Origin: Acidipropionibacterium timonense
GTDB taxonomy: Bacteria > Actinomycetota > Actinomycetes > Propionibacteriales > Propionibacteriaceae
Direction of reading: 5' to 3'
NCBI RefSeq assembly: GCF_900605005.1
Contig: NZ_LR027558.1
Span: 1,656,134 to 1,720,133 of the forward strand
Length of the DNA: 64,000 nucleotides
Position 1 is the first letter of the stretch. Each line of letters begins with the position of its first letter. A program made the position numbers and the translations under genes. The notes below the pieces were generated by a model. The model saw only the letters and a list, made by a program, of their open reading frames with translations. It made no database searches and was not told the DNA's origin. This document shows, one piece after another, positions 39,675 through 48,693 of the stretch.

Positions 39675-40015
39675 CAGTCGTCCTCCTCGTCGTGGTCGGG
39701 GTCGACAGTGGACAGGATCGCGTGGATACGGGCCGACTCAGCTGCGGTGAAGCCGGCATCGAGGAAGGACAGGCCGTCTCCAGTGCCGTCCCCGCTGTCG
39801 ACATACCGCTCGATGGTCCAGGTGTACCCGGCGGCGTCGGCGCTGATGTCGCCCGCCAGGTACCAGTGCAGATCCTCGGTGCTATCGGCCAGGGTGCGGT
39901 CGATGATGAGGTATGCCGTCGCTACTGCGGGGTCCTCTCCCGCCAGGAGCCGGCGCCCGAGGCCCCTCATCTGCTGGAGTGCTGCGCGCCCCTGGGTGGT
40001 GGTCGTGTCGATCAT
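39674..40015 (-). CDS. Accessory-operon protein of unknown function
   Basis: A 113-residue acidic protein. A basic N-terminal helix (AALQQMRGLGRRLLAGE) precedes strands (HWYLAGDISADAAGYTWTIE) and an Asp/Glu tail. Translational coupling with the next gene through a 1-bp overlap. GAGAGGAC supports the ATG. Confidence 0.6.
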   Translation of the reverse strand: MIDTTTTQGRAALQQMRGLGRRLLAGEDPAVATAYLIIDRTLADSTEDLHWYLAGDISADAAGYTWTIERYVDSGDGTGDGLSFLDAGFTAAESARIHAILSTVDPDHDEEDD

Positions 40016-40036
40016 GTCAGTGTCCTCTCTAGGGGT

Positions 40037-40062
40037 GGCCCGGGGCGTCCATGCCCCGGGCC
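40037..40062. promoter_or_regulatory. Perfect GC-rich hairpin between two accessory genes
   Basis: GGCCCGGGGC pairs perfectly with GCCCCGGGCC around a 6-nt loop, between the first and second genes of the leftward operon. Without a U-tract it may adjust relative expression by mRNA processing or partial termination. Confidence 0.5.
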
Positions 40063-40077
40063 GGTCGGGTTGGTGTG

Positions 40078-40398
40078 TCAGATCGTGTGGCGCTGGAGGA
40101 TGGCGGTCACATCAATGGTGTCGAAGAGCTCACCCAGTGTCTCCCTCTCGTCCTCGCTCAGGTCGGGGGAGTCGACCGGGCCGACGACCTCGGCATTCTT
40201 GAGCAGGGACCATTCGGGCCGGACCGCTGCCAGGGCCTCACAGCAGGACTCGTAGTAGTCGCCATTGGCGGCATCCATGTCAAAATCGCCGGCGAAATCT
40301 CCGGCGCAGTCCGTCAGGTCGAATGGATCCAGCTCCGTCAGGTGCCCATCGCTGCTGGGGAGTGAGCTGACATTGCTGGTGATGATATGCTCGGTCAT
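40078..40398 (-). CDS. First gene of the leftward accessory operon, acidic protein
   Basis: A 106-residue, strongly acidic protein (LDPFDLTDCAGDFAGDFDMD ... SPDLSEDERETLGELFDTID). GGAGA precedes the ATG at 40398; the frame is open further upstream but without a ribosome site. High acidity and small size recall DNA-mimic or inhibitor proteins, without proof. Confidence 0.6.
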   Translation of the reverse strand: MTEHIITSNVSSLPSSDGHLTELDPFDLTDCAGDFAGDFDMDAANGDYYESCCEALAAVRPEWSLLKNAEVVGPVDSPDLSEDERETLGELFDTIDVTAILQRHTI

Positions 40399-40796
40399 GT
40401 CAGAGTCTCCATCTCTGTCCGTGCCCCCGGGAGTGCCAGCTCCGTGGGGGCTTTGTCTTGCTGACATCACTAATACTGGCACACCCTGCCTCAACATGCC
40501 AGAATCGCTCACCCAAAGTGAGCGTTTCCCTGTGACTAGGGCAAACACATCACACCGCCAAGCCAAGCACCCCGGGCGCTGCCACCGGCCTCGATACCCC
40601 CATGCCGTATCCGGCCCGGTACAGGATGGGTACAGATCCCACCCGACCAGGACCACATCACCCCTAGTCGCCGTCGTACCCGGTACGACGCACGACACAC
40701 CACGACTGCACACGACCGCACACACTGCGCACCCACCGGGGGCACCAGAAGGGCCACCCCACTAGCAGTGACGCTGGCAAGATGGCCCTGACAAGG
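40399..40796. promoter_or_regulatory. Non-coding attP arm and operon leader
   Basis: About 450 bp with no credible gene. It holds a GC-rich leader hairpin (GCCCCC near 40424 with GGGGGC near 40455), a weak leftward promoter candidate (TTGAGG at 40494-40489), the inverted repeat CGCTCAC-CCAAA-GTGAGCG (40506-40524), the palindrome GTCGTACC-C-GGTACGAC (40673-40689), and CACGAC at 40691, 40701 and 40711 with exact 10-bp phasing. The last two are likely integrase/excisionase arm sites next to the core. Confidence 0.55.
40691..40716. repeat. Helically phased CACGAC repeats, candidate integrase arm sites
   Basis: Three direct CACGAC hexamers begin 10 bp apart, 80-100 bp from the core, where tyrosine integrases bind their arm-type sites. 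Confidence 0.5.
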
Positions 40797-40844
40797 TGGT
40801 CGGGGCGACAGGACTCGAACCTGCGGTCTCCTGCTCCCAAAGCA
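40797..40844 (-). other. Attachment core at the copy 1 / copy 2 junction
   Basis: Same tRNA-Pro(UGG) 3' half as at 1-48. Both flanks are phage DNA, so this is an attP-type junction and not a host boundary. Confidence 0.88.
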
Positions 40845-40854
40845 CACCCCGCAC

Positions 40855-41955
40855 CTAGTCAGAGGACCCCGGTACGGCACGGGTAGTGTCACTGTCAGAC
40901 ATCAGCCGATCCATCCTCGACGCCACATCATCCAGCCCCTGATCCCACAGGTGCCCGTACAGATCAAGCGTCATCGTCGCCGAGCGATGCCCGAGCATCC
41001 GCTGCACCGCCAGGACATCGGCACCCGAGGCGATGGCCAGCGACGCAGCCGTGTGCCGCAAATCATGGATCCGCACGTCGCCCCAGCCGAGCCGGTCGCA
41101 CGCCGGACGGAATCGGCGCTCACGCCACGAGTCCTTCGCGATACGCCCTCCACGGTGGGCGCGCAGCAGCGGCCTGTCAGCCGGCCCGTCAAGGTCGAGC
41201 ATCGCGATGACCGACGCCGGTACGGGCACATCCCTGGCCCGCCCGGTCTTCGACCTGTGCACCCTCACCCGGCCTCGACGCTCGTCGACGTCTCCGACGT
41301 TGAGAGCCAGGGCCTCACCGATCCTCAGGCCGGTCGTGCCGAGGAGCCACACGAGCGCCGCCGACTCACCGGCGGCCGGATCCGTGTCGACCTCGGCCGC
41401 CAGGAGCCTGAGCTGGTCCATCGTCAGCGGATGCACGTCCCTGCGGACCTCGCGTGGAGCGGTCACCGTCGACAGGTCTACCCGGTCGCGCAGCGCCCCG
41501 CGCAGACACTGGAGGACCTTGTGTCGCAGGGATGCCGAGGCTGGTCCTCCGGCGGTTGTCAGACCGGCGATCCACACCTGCACCTCGGATGCCGTGACCT
41601 GATCGATGGGCGTCCGGGCCCAGCGTGACCTGACGTGGGACGCGGCGAGGGCGGCGGCGTCGTACCCGGCAGGGCTGAGGCCACGCTTGCCGTCGAGCCA
41701 CACGTCGACGAGATCGCCGACAGTGCGCCCATCCTCGGGGCGCGGTGGGGCGGTGGTGAGCCTGACAGCGTTGAGGCGTTCGGCCTCGGCGCGGGTCCGG
41801 CAGGCTGTGGTGGGCCATCCGGCCACGACGACACGCCACCGTAGTCCTCGCCCGTCGCGGCGTGTGGGCGCGCCATGACGGTCACGCCACAGATCCTGCA
41901 CCGCCACTTGGTTACCTGCACAATGCAGCTGAGGACCGCTGCACCTGGCCGGCAA
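40855..41955 (-). CDS. int: Tyrosine integrase, copy 2
   Basis: Same length and catalytic residues as copy 1. Differs at Ala141, Lys146, Val147 and Val159, from bases C41481, A41516, T41520 and C41535. The segment ASLRHKVLQCLRGALRDRV reads like a normal integrase core-binding helix, so this copy probably holds the true sequence. Confidence 0.94.
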   Translation of the reverse strand: MPARCSGPQLHCAGNQVAVQDLWRDRHGAPTRRDGRGLRWRVVVAGWPTTACRTRAEAERLNAVRLTTAPPRPEDGRTVGDLVDVWLDGKRGLSPAGYDAAALAASHVRSRWARTPIDQVTASEVQVWIAGLTTAGGPASASLRHKVLQCLRGALRDRVDLSTVTAPREVRRDVHPLTMDQLRLLAAEVDTDPAAGESAALVWLLGTTGLRIGEALALNVGDVDERRGRVRVHRSKTGRARDVPVPASVIAMLDLDGPADRPLLRAHRGGRIAKDSWRERRFRPACDRLGWGDVRIHDLRHTAASLAIASGADVLAVQRMLGHRSATMTLDLYGHLWDQGLDDVASRMDRLMSDSDTTRAVPGSSD

Positions 41956-42580
41956 CTCCCCCGGAGGTGTCCTCGACGCTCACCCACTGAAGATCTGTTG
42001 CGTCCAGGCATGTGAGTTGCAGGATTCTCCGTGCTGCGTCTTTCGCTTCGTCGCGGCTCAGTTTCTCCTGCACGTGCACGGTGACGTCACCGCTCCCGTT
42101 GTCGCTGATGTCTGTAATTGGGCATGCCCATGATGCGGCAGTACCGCACGTCTGCGTGAACGATGTGACACCGAGATTCTGGAGCAGGGTTTTCTTCACG
42201 GTGGGGGCGAGCGGGGCGGCCGCCTTCGATGGGGGTGTGGCGTGCCTGCTTCGCTCTGCCGTGGCGCGGCTTGTGGCCCGCGTCGGCGTCGTCGAGGCCG
42301 GCCTCGGCGACGACTGGCCGGCCTCTTCATGCCCTCCGCTCGCGACGGCAGCGATGATGATGAGGAGAATCACCGCGCCAACAACGCCGAGAACCACCGT
42401 GGCCCGCTTCTCTGCTTTGCTCCGCTCCTGCGGGGTCATCGCGTCAATGGCCGCTTGGGTTCTGCTCCTGCGCTCTTCGCGGCGTTCACGTGCAGCGTCG
42501 CGCTTCTCCTGCCGCAAACGCTCGATCTCGAGCTCGCGTTGCTTCTCCTCGAGTTTGCGGATACGTGTCCGGCGTCCCAT
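41912..42580 (-). CDS. Coiled-coil membrane protein, copy 2
   Basis: Identical to the gene at 1116-1784: charged coiled coil, one membrane helix, Cys-containing external domain. Confidence 0.75.
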   Translation of the reverse strand: MGRRTRIRKLEEKQRELEIERLRQEKRDAARERREERRSRTQAAIDAMTPQERSKAEKRATVVLGVVGAVILLIIIAAVASGGHEEAGQSSPRPASTTPTRATSRATAERSRHATPPSKAAAPLAPTVKKTLLQNLGVTSFTQTCGTAASWACPITDISDNGSGDVTVHVQEKLSRDEAKDAARRILQLTCLDATDLQWVSVEDTSGGVAGQVQRSSAALCR

Positions 42581-42594
42581 GGGATTGTCCTTTC

Positions 42595-42999
42595 TCATGC
42601 CGCTTCGGTGCGGCTGTCGATGTAGGCGCGCTCCCCGTCGGTGAGGTGCGCGAGTCTAGTGGCGAGGACGTCGTCAGCGACCCACAGGTCGAGGGCGGCA
42701 GCCTCGGGCGTCGAGTCAGCCATGGCATCGGCCACCACACCCAGATCGGGCAGCAGCCACCGTGCTGTGGCGACCCGGACGCGCTCCTCGCAGACGGGCG
42801 GCTGCGGCCCGAGAAGCCCGAGCCTGATGTGGGTGAGTTCGTGGGCGAGCGTGGAGCGACGCTCACGCTGGGTCAGTCCGGTCGCGATCCAGATGGTGTG
42901 TCCGTCTGTGGCTCCACGCCATCCGGCTGGCAGCCCACCCCACACGAGGTCGAGGTGTGGCTGGTCGCGGAGTGTCTGCCACGGGTCAGGCTGGGTCAT
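42595..42999 (-). CDS. ImmA/IrrE-like metallopeptidase, copy 2
   Basis: Identical 134-residue protein with AHELTH zinc motif, overlapping the copy-2 repressor by 14 bp. Confidence 0.8.
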   Translation of the reverse strand: MTQPDPWQTLRDQPHLDLVWGGLPAGWRGATDGHTIWIATGLTQRERRSTLAHELTHIRLGLLGPQPPVCEERVRVATARWLLPDLGVVADAMADSTPEAAALDLWVADDVLATRLAHLTDGERAYIDSRTEAA

Positions 43000-43474
43000 C
43001 GCCCCACTCCTGCTCCATGCGTTCCCGGTCGGTCGGCACACCAGGGTTGTCGGCTGCCAGGGCCACCTCGACGACCGCACCCACACCATCGGGGCTCTTC
43101 TGAGCGTCAGACTGCCGGTCATCACCACTACCTCCTGCCTCACGGGCTGCGAGGAGCACATCCATGATGCCCTCGACAGCCTTCCGTTCCTCTTGGGTGA
43201 GACGTTCGTAGCGCTTCCAGCCACCGACCGGCGTGTATCCGGCCTCGGCGGACTTGATGTCGTCGACATCGACGCGCAGGATCGCGGCAAGGTCACCATA
43301 GGTCCGGTCGTCCCGGATCGACTTCTGTGCGCCAGATGCGATCCGCCTGAGCGTCTCGTACGTGATCGATCCAGCTGGCAGCTTCGCCGCCCGATACATC
43401 GCGATGAGGCTGTGGGCGTTGAGGTCCCGCTGCCTGTCTGCGACGAGTTGCTGGAGTGGTGTCACGTCATCCAT
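42986..43474 (-). CDS. Immunity repressor, copy 2
   Basis: Same 162-residue HTH protein. If both copies are chromosomal, the lysogen carries a doubled repressor dose. Confidence 0.75.
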   Translation of the reverse strand: MDDVTPLQQLVADRQRDLNAHSLIAMYRAAKLPAGSITYETLRRIASGAQKSIRDDRTYGDLAAILRVDVDDIKSAEAGYTPVGGWKRYERLTQEERKAVEGIMDVLLAAREAGGSGDDRQSDAQKSPDGVGAVVEVALAADNPGVPTDRERMEQEWGDDPA

Positions 43475-43516
43475 GGTCTGGCCCTTGTCCTGTTGCGTGC
43501 ACCTCACAAGCGTATT

Positions 43517-43614
43517 GCTTGTACAAGCACAATGCCAGCATGGCTCATAGACGCGCCATGTGACTAGGCATTACACGCTTCCCGCTTGCTTGTACAAGTC
43601 ACAAGGGCTACGGT
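43517..43614. promoter_or_regulatory. Lysogeny switch operators and promoter, copy 2
   Basis: Contains GCTTGTACAAGC (43517-43528), the second CTTGTACAAG (43589-43598) and the TTGCTT/TACGGT rightward promoter ending at 43614. Confidence 0.6.
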
Positions 43615-43700
43615 CATGGGCCATGAGCCACTTGTACTCCAAGCGCGCAGCTTGCAGACTAGGAAGCACAACCCGCCACAAGAGACGAGGAGGGATGTGG

Positions 43701-43967
43701 ATGAGGATCACCAACCCAGGCGCCATCGCCAGGGCCAGGCGCCGACGGTCACTGTCGCAGACCGATCTGGCCGCCATCTCCGGGTGCACCCAGCAGTTCA
43801 TCTCCATGATCGAGACCGCCAGGAGCCGCACCTGCTCGGAGGCGCTCGCGCTCACCATCTGCCGGAAGCTCGACATCGACCTGGAGGACGCCTTCGAGTA
43901 CGGTGAGCCCGACAGCATGCCAGCAGATACACGCTCACGCCGTGCGCTCCAAGCGAGGGCAGCATGA
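43701..43967 (+). CDS. Cro-like XRE protein, copy 2
   Basis: Identical 88-residue HTH protein with GGAGG upstream. Confidence 0.75.
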   Translation: MRITNPGAIARARRRRSLSQTDLAAISGCTQQFISMIETARSRTCSEALALTICRKLDIDLEDAFEYGEPDSMPADTRSRRALQARAA

Positions 43968-44063
43968 CCCACCACACAAAGAAAGCCGCCCCCGCTGCAG
44001 CAGGGACGTCCACTGCAGACACTCGGCGTCTCGATTGTCAACGATTGCCTAGACTGCGAGGTG

Positions 44064-44255
44064 ATGAACGTGTCAGAGGAGAAGGCCCGCGAGCTGTTGG
44101 CGGAGGTGCGCCGCGCCAGCGAGGCGATCGACGCCGCCATGGAGGACCGTCGCCGAGCGATCCAACAGGCCATGGCCGCCGGGATTGCGCGCGACGAGAT
44201 CGCGGACGCTGCGGGCGTGCATCGCGTGACGCTGTACAAGCTCATGCAGCACTGA
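44064..44255 (+). CDS. Small HTH protein, copy 2
   Basis: Identical 63-residue protein preceding the early promoter. Confidence 0.65.
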   Translation: MNVSEEKARELLAEVRRASEAIDAAMEDRRRAIQQAMAAGIARDEIADAAGVHRVTLYKLMQH

Positions 44256-44262
44256 CCACCCC

Positions 44263-44313
44263 TTGTCCAGATGTAGCCTGTGCACTACAGTCATCTGTAG
44301 CCAATCGGCTACA
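44263..44313 (+). promoter_or_regulatory. Early promoter with TGTAG-N8-CTACA operators, copy 2
   Basis: TTGTCC-17-TACAGT with dyads at 44272-44289 and 44296-44313, unchanged from copy 1. Confidence 0.7.
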
Positions 44314-44398
44314 TCATCATGAGAATGAAACCCGGAACTGCCTCCACTTTGGCGAGTCAGGGCAGCTCCGGGCCAACACCCCTAGAAGGAGCACCCCC

Positions 44399-44566
44399 AT
44401 GGTACCTGTCCCTACCCCGTCATGCCCTGAGCCGCTGGAGGCCAGGGGAATCACATGGCAGATCATCGCCGACATTGCCAGTCGGTCCGGCGTCGCCAAG
44501 GACACCGTCATCACCGTCCTGATGGCCATGGCTGCCATCAGCGACGGGGCGGAGGACGACCGATGA
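44399..44566 (+). CDS. Small early HTH protein, copy 2
   Basis: Identical 55-residue product, coupled to the antirepressor gene by ATGA. Confidence 0.65.
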   Translation: MVPVPTPSCPEPLEARGITWQIIADIASRSGVAKDTVITVLMAMAAISDGAEDDR

Positions 44567-45405
44567 GCACCTCCGTGACCCAGTTCGCGAGCCCCCAATT
44601 CGGCACCATCCGCACCGTCTCCATCGACGGCGAGCCCTGGTTCGTTGCCACGGACATCTGCACAGCGCTCGATCTGACGAACACCACCGTCACATTGCAA
44701 CGACTCGACGACGACGAACGCTCTAAGTTCAACTTAGGGCGCCAGGGGGAGACTTGGTGCGTCAACGAGGCAGGCCTGTACAGCCTCGTCCTGGCATCAC
44801 GCAAACCAGAGGCCAAGGCATTCAAGCGTTGGGTGACCCATGAGGTCCTGCCGTCGATCCGGCGCACCGGCGGGTACCTCACCCCCGACGCCATCGAGAA
44901 GGCACTGTCCGACCCCGACTTCATCATCCGACTCGCCACCGACCTCAAGTCCGAGCGCGCCAAGCGAGCCGAACTCGAGGCCCGCCAACAGATCCTTGCT
45001 CCCAAGGCACGCGCTTTCGACCTGTGGCTGTCAACCAACGTCGACTACTCCGTCGGCCAGATCGCCAAGGCCCTCCACAAGGCGGGGGCCACGACCCTCG
45101 AGATCGACGGGACCCGCCGATCCATGGGCCGCAACAACCTCATGTGCTGGCTGCGCGAGAACCACTGGGTCATGTCTCGCGGCAACGAGCCCATGCAGTC
45201 CCAGGTGAACCGGGGCCGCATGACCGCCCGCTACGGCGGCTACGAGAACCCCAAGACCGGCGACCAGGTTGGAACCTGCACCCCGCGCATCACCGCGAAG
45301 GGTGCCGCCCGGCTCGCCGTCATCCTTGCGGTCCTGCCCGAGGACGTACAGCGTGCCCTCGAGGACATCACCGCCGTCCACGACATCGAGGAGGTCGCGG
45401 CATGA
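44563..45405 (+). CDS. Antirepressor, copy 2
   Basis: Identical 280-residue BRO-N/KilAC-type protein. Confidence 0.88.
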   Translation: MSTSVTQFASPQFGTIRTVSIDGEPWFVATDICTALDLTNTTVTLQRLDDDERSKFNLGRQGETWCVNEAGLYSLVLASRKPEAKAFKRWVTHEVLPSIRRTGGYLTPDAIEKALSDPDFIIRLATDLKSERAKRAELEARQQILAPKARAFDLWLSTNVDYSVGQIAKALHKAGATTLEIDGTRRSMGRNNLMCWLRENHWVMSRGNEPMQSQVNRGRMTARYGGYENPKTGDQVGTCTPRITAKGAARLAVILAVLPEDVQRALEDITAVHDIEEVAA

Positions 45406-46280
45406 GCGGCATCACCATGATGTGCCCGCACGAATATGCGCTCAAAGCCACTCAGGCCGACATGCTCAACACGCTGGCCGACCCGCGTGACCCCGACATG
45501 AAGCCGGGCCTGTTCGAGGCCTGCCGAATCATCACCGCGAACAAGACCGCCGCCGCACGCCTGGTGTCAGGTCGTCAGCGCTTGCATGATGCCAGCGGTG
45601 GCGCCCTCAATGGCGGCCGGTGCAGCCAGGTGAAGGATCTTGCGCAAGGCGCGGTAGAGGTTCTCGATGAGTGTGCCAGCCTTCTGCGCATCGTCGGCCG
45701 GAGCTTCACCGAAATGGACCGCGAGAGCCCCGATGAGCTCGTTGACGAGTCGTTGGACTCCGCTGGGCCCGAAGATCGAGAACTCCTCGACCGCCTTGTC
45801 GATGGCCTCGGCCAGCTCGAACAGGTAGCGCGCCGCGTCCGAGTCGAGGTAGTCGGCCGATTCGATGAGCCCGCGGACCGAATCGGTGGCCGACAGGACG
45901 TCGGACAGGTCGGATCCCGACACGCCAGCCTGCCCCCAGTTGTCGGCGAGGATCTTGAGGGCCACCAGGTCCGAGTCCCCGACAAGACGCACGACACCGC
46001 CGCGGGAACCGGTGATACCGACACTGTCGGTGAAGATCGCTGTCGCGATCGAGTCGACCAGCCCGGCATAGGTCTCGTCGGTCAATCGGTCGCGAACTTG
46101 GGAGAACCAGCCGAGGGTCTCCAGGTGGACATCGATCCAGTCGCGCCCCTCGATGGCCCTGGCGGCCTTCGGCGAACGACCTTCGGGAAGCGTCTTCCAC
46201 TGCGCCAACCTGTCGTGCAGTTTCTGCGCCGGATTCGAGTCATTCGTCATGGGCACATCATCGCAGGAGAACTGTCATGA
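45402..46280 (+). CDS. Interrupted early gene with open antisense frame, copy 2
   Basis: Same arrangement as 4606-5484: natural N-terminal 55 residues, then the complement of the moron. Confidence 0.35.
   Translation: MSGITMMCPHEYALKATQADMLNTLADPRDPDMKPGLFEACRIITANKTAAARLVSGRQRLHDASGGALNGGRCSQVKDLAQGAVEVLDECASLLRIVGRSFTEMDRESPDELVDESLDSAGPEDRELLDRLVDGLGQLEQVARRVRVEVVGRFDEPADRIGGRQDVGQVGSRHASLPPVVGEDLEGHQVRVPDKTHDTAAGTGDTDTVGEDRCRDRVDQPGIGLVGQSVANLGEPAEGLQVDIDPVAPLDGPGGLRRTTFGKRLPLRQPVVQFLRRIRVIRHGHIIAGELS
45567..46250 (-). CDS. Reverse-strand moron, copy 2
   Basis: Identical 227-residue helical protein of unknown function, embedded against the early operon. Confidence 0.65.
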   Translation of the reverse strand: MTNDSNPAQKLHDRLAQWKTLPEGRSPKAARAIEGRDWIDVHLETLGWFSQVRDRLTDETYAGLVDSIATAIFTDSVGITGSRGGVVRLVGDSDLVALKILADNWGQAGVSGSDLSDVLSATDSVRGLIESADYLDSDAARYLFELAEAIDKAVEEFSIFGPSGVQRLVNELIGALAVHFGEAPADDAQKAGTLIENLYRALRKILHLAAPAAIEGATAGIMQALTT

Positions 46281-46486
46281 CGTGGATTGATCCGGACCGC
46301 TGGTACAAGCCAGCCGAGGCCGCGCCGCTCATCGGCAAGAGCAAGCGCACCGTGCAGGACTGGTGCCGCGGCCGAATCATCTGTGCCCGCGAGGACAAGG
46401 GGCCGCGTGGCGGAGTTCGCTATCTCATTCCCGGCGGCGTCCTCGCAGCGTACGTACGGGACAACACGCCGAGGAGGGCCCGGTGA
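46277..46486 (+). CDS. Excisionase/MerR-like HTH protein, copy 2
   Basis: Identical 69-residue winged-HTH-type protein, AGGAGAAC upstream. Confidence 0.65.
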   Translation: MTWIDPDRWYKPAEAAPLIGKSKRTVQDWCRGRIICAREDKGPRGGVRYLIPGGVLAAYVRDNTPRRAR

Positions 46487-46584
46487 TGCCTCTCTTCACG
46501 AACGGCGGCGTCCTCCTCCTGGCCGTCCTCGCCGCTGCCTTGTGGGTTGTGTGGCGACTCCACAACGATGACCGGAGGCTGTGA
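46486..46584 (+). CDS. 32-residue membrane peptide, copy 2
   Basis: Same single hydrophobic helix, starting in the previous stop codon. Confidence 0.55.
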   Translation: MPLFTNGGVLLLAVLAAALWVVWRLHNDDRRL

Positions 46585-46712
46585 TGACCGACTACGACGA
46601 CGAGCCCGACTGGTGCACATGGTGCGACGGCATCGGCGACTACCAATGGCATGACGAACCGCTGTGCCCCCATTGCCACGGGACAGGAATCGAACCCGAG
46701 GAGAACCGATGA
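46584..46712 (+). CDS. DnaJ-type zinc-ribbon peptide, copy 2
   Basis: Same 42 residues with CTWCDGIG and CPHCHGTG. Confidence 0.6.
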   Translation: MTDYDDEPDWCTWCDGIGDYQWHDEPLCPHCHGTGIEPEENR

Positions 46713-47299
46713 ATCGCGATGAAGTGCTGTCCATCTGCAAGCAGGCGCTGGAGAAGGGCGGACGGCCCAACCTGAGCTACGCCAACCTGAGCTACGCCAT
46801 CCTCGAAGGGGCCGACCTGCACGGTGTCGACCTGAGCTACGCCGACCTGAGCTACGCCGACCTGAGCTACGCCGACCTGCACGGTGCCAACTTGCGCTAC
46901 GCCGACCTGAGCGACGCCATCCTCGAAGGGGCCGACCTGCACGGTGTCGACCTGAGCTACGCCGACCTGAGCTACGCCTACCTGAGCGGGGCCGACCTGC
47001 GGGATGCCGACCTGAGTGGGGCTGACCTCTGGAGGACTGCATGGGATGGTCTGTGTGTCGACGGTCTTCTCCGGGGCCGGTGTCTCCTGATTCCCACGCC
47101 GCACGGCTGGGTGGTTCAGGCTGGCGAGTGGTCCGGGGCCGTCGACCAGCTGCGCCAGCGCACCGCACATGATGACGACGCGCCTGATGCCATCGCCGTG
47201 GTCCGCCGACTCCACGCGGCGTTCTGCGACATGTGCGACGCCCATATCGCAGAGCACCCGCACGTCATCGACGATCTGGCTACGAGGTGGCTGCCATGA
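46709..47299 (+). CDS. Pentapeptide-repeat protein, copy 2
   Basis: Same repeat number as copy 1 despite the unstable 15-bp DNA repeats, which argues for very recent duplication or a single template. Confidence 0.8.
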   Translation: MNRDEVLSICKQALEKGGRPNLSYANLSYAILEGADLHGVDLSYADLSYADLSYADLHGANLRYADLSDAILEGADLHGVDLSYADLSYAYLSGADLRDADLSGADLWRTAWDGLCVDGLLRGRCLLIPTPHGWVVQAGEWSGAVDQLRQRTAHDDDAPDAIAVVRRLHAAFCDMCDAHIAEHPHVIDDLATRWLP

Positions 47300-47505
47300 C
47301 CGACCAGTCTCAGCGTGACATGTGGGCGAGCAGCCTCGACGTCGCCATGGGGGAGATCAACGAGGCGGCTGTCCGCCTGGCCACCCTCGACGACGACGCA
47401 TGGACGGACACCGGCGTCGACATCGACGCCATCGTCACCACCCTCGACAACATCTACGACCAGCTCATCGACGTCTGGTCCGACCTCACAGGAGCCACCC
47501 CATGA
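47296..47505 (+). CDS. Small acidic protein A, copy 2
   Basis: Identical 69-residue product. Confidence 0.6.
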   Translation: MTDQSQRDMWASSLDVAMGEINEAAVRLATLDDDAWTDTGVDIDAIVTTLDNIYDQLIDVWSDLTGATP

Positions 47506-47717
47506 CCACGAGCCAGAACTACGCGCCCGGCTACAGCAGCATCGCAGCCGCCAACGCACTCATGGATGCAGTAGACAACATCGACGATCTCGACGACGAG
47601 ACGTGGGAGGAGTCCGCTATCGACATCGACGACATGCGCAGCCAGCTCGTCCGCTGGGCGGAGTACCTCACCCGGCGCAGTATCCGCATCCTGCTAGCCG
47701 CACGGGGGCAGTCATGA
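47502..47717 (+). CDS. Small acidic protein B, copy 2
   Basis: Identical 71-residue paralogue of protein A. Confidence 0.6.
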   Translation: MTTSQNYAPGYSSIAAANALMDAVDNIDDLDDETWEESAIDIDDMRSQLVRWAEYLTRRSIRILLAARGQS

Positions 47718-48688
47718 TCGACAGGCACACCATCAAGGTCGGGTCGGCCGTCAGGATCTACCGCGGCCCAGACGGCACCCCAGACTGGGTCGAGGCCAGG
47801 CGTCGCGGGATCGGCGGCTCCGACATCGCATCGATCCTCCGCGCCGAGGGAGCCTACCGAACACCATACGAGATATGGTGCGACAAGACCGGGCGCGGCA
47901 AAGACAAGCCGGCAGACCGCCTCCTCGAGGCCGGACACTACGCCGAAATCGCCATGCAGCACTGGTACCGAGACCACCTGCTCGACGGCAAATACCTGGC
48001 CGTGCAGCCCGGCACGTTCCGCTCCCAGACGCGGCCATGGCAGATCGCGAACCCCGACGCCCTGGTTGTCGAACCGCGCCATCAACTGTCGTCGGCAAGC
48101 CGTGTCCTGGAGTTCAAGTTCGTGCCGAACACCTCAGACAAGTGGCATGTTGGTGGCGGAGACATCACCACAGGCAACACACGCCCAGACATACCCGAAA
48201 AGTATTGGCAGCAGTGCCAGTGGTACATGCACGTCCTCGACCTACCAGTCACCGACATCGTCGCCATGGGCGGCTTCGGCATCCACTGCTGGCGTATCAC
48301 CGCCAACCGCGACTGGCAGGAGGATGCGGCACGGCAGGCCGCCGATTTCTGGGCCACCGTCGAGGCCGACCTTGACGTCCACTGGGAGCCCGAGCCAGCC
48401 AACTACGAGGCCGACCGCCGCCGCCACCCCCACATCACCGCCGCCACCGTCACAGCGACCGCCGACACCGTCATCGCATGGCGTGAATACCAGCGATACC
48501 ACACCTCATTCATGACCACCCAGAAAACCGACACCGCAGCCCGGCGGGGATTGCAGGCCCGCATGGCCCACGAAATGGGTGACGCAGGCACTCTCGCCCT
48601 CCCCGACGGCACCGTTCTGGCAACCCGAACCGCCAAGCGAAACGCCGACGGCACACCCGGAACCCCCTTCGTCTCCATCCGAAAGTGA
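47714..48688 (+). CDS. YqaJ-type exonuclease, copy 2
   Basis: Identical 324-residue recombination nuclease. Confidence 0.88.
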   Translation: MIDRHTIKVGSAVRIYRGPDGTPDWVEARRRGIGGSDIASILRAEGAYRTPYEIWCDKTGRGKDKPADRLLEAGHYAEIAMQHWYRDHLLDGKYLAVQPGTFRSQTRPWQIANPDALVVEPRHQLSSASRVLEFKFVPNTSDKWHVGGGDITTGNTRPDIPEKYWQQCQWYMHVLDLPVTDIVAMGGFGIHCWRITANRDWQEDAARQAADFWATVEADLDVHWEPEPANYEADRRRHPHITAATVTATADTVIAWREYQRYHTSFMTTQKTDTAARRGLQARMAHEMGDAGTLALPDGTVLATRTAKRNADGTPGTPFVSIRK

Positions 48689-48693
48689 GAATC

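Larger units (their letters stand above)
1..40796. mobile_element. Complete prophage/phage genome unit, copy 1
   Basis: Full temperate siphovirus gene set in canonical order: integrase and immunity genes, early and recombination genes, replication, packaging, head, tail, lysis, then accessory genes next to the attachment site. The unit length of 40,796 bp comes from the exact recurrence of the tRNA-Pro core and all following genes. No transposase or host housekeeping gene lies inside. Apart from one frameshifted small gene and one possibly truncated early gene, all modules look intact, so the phage is predicted to be functional. Confidence 0.95.
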
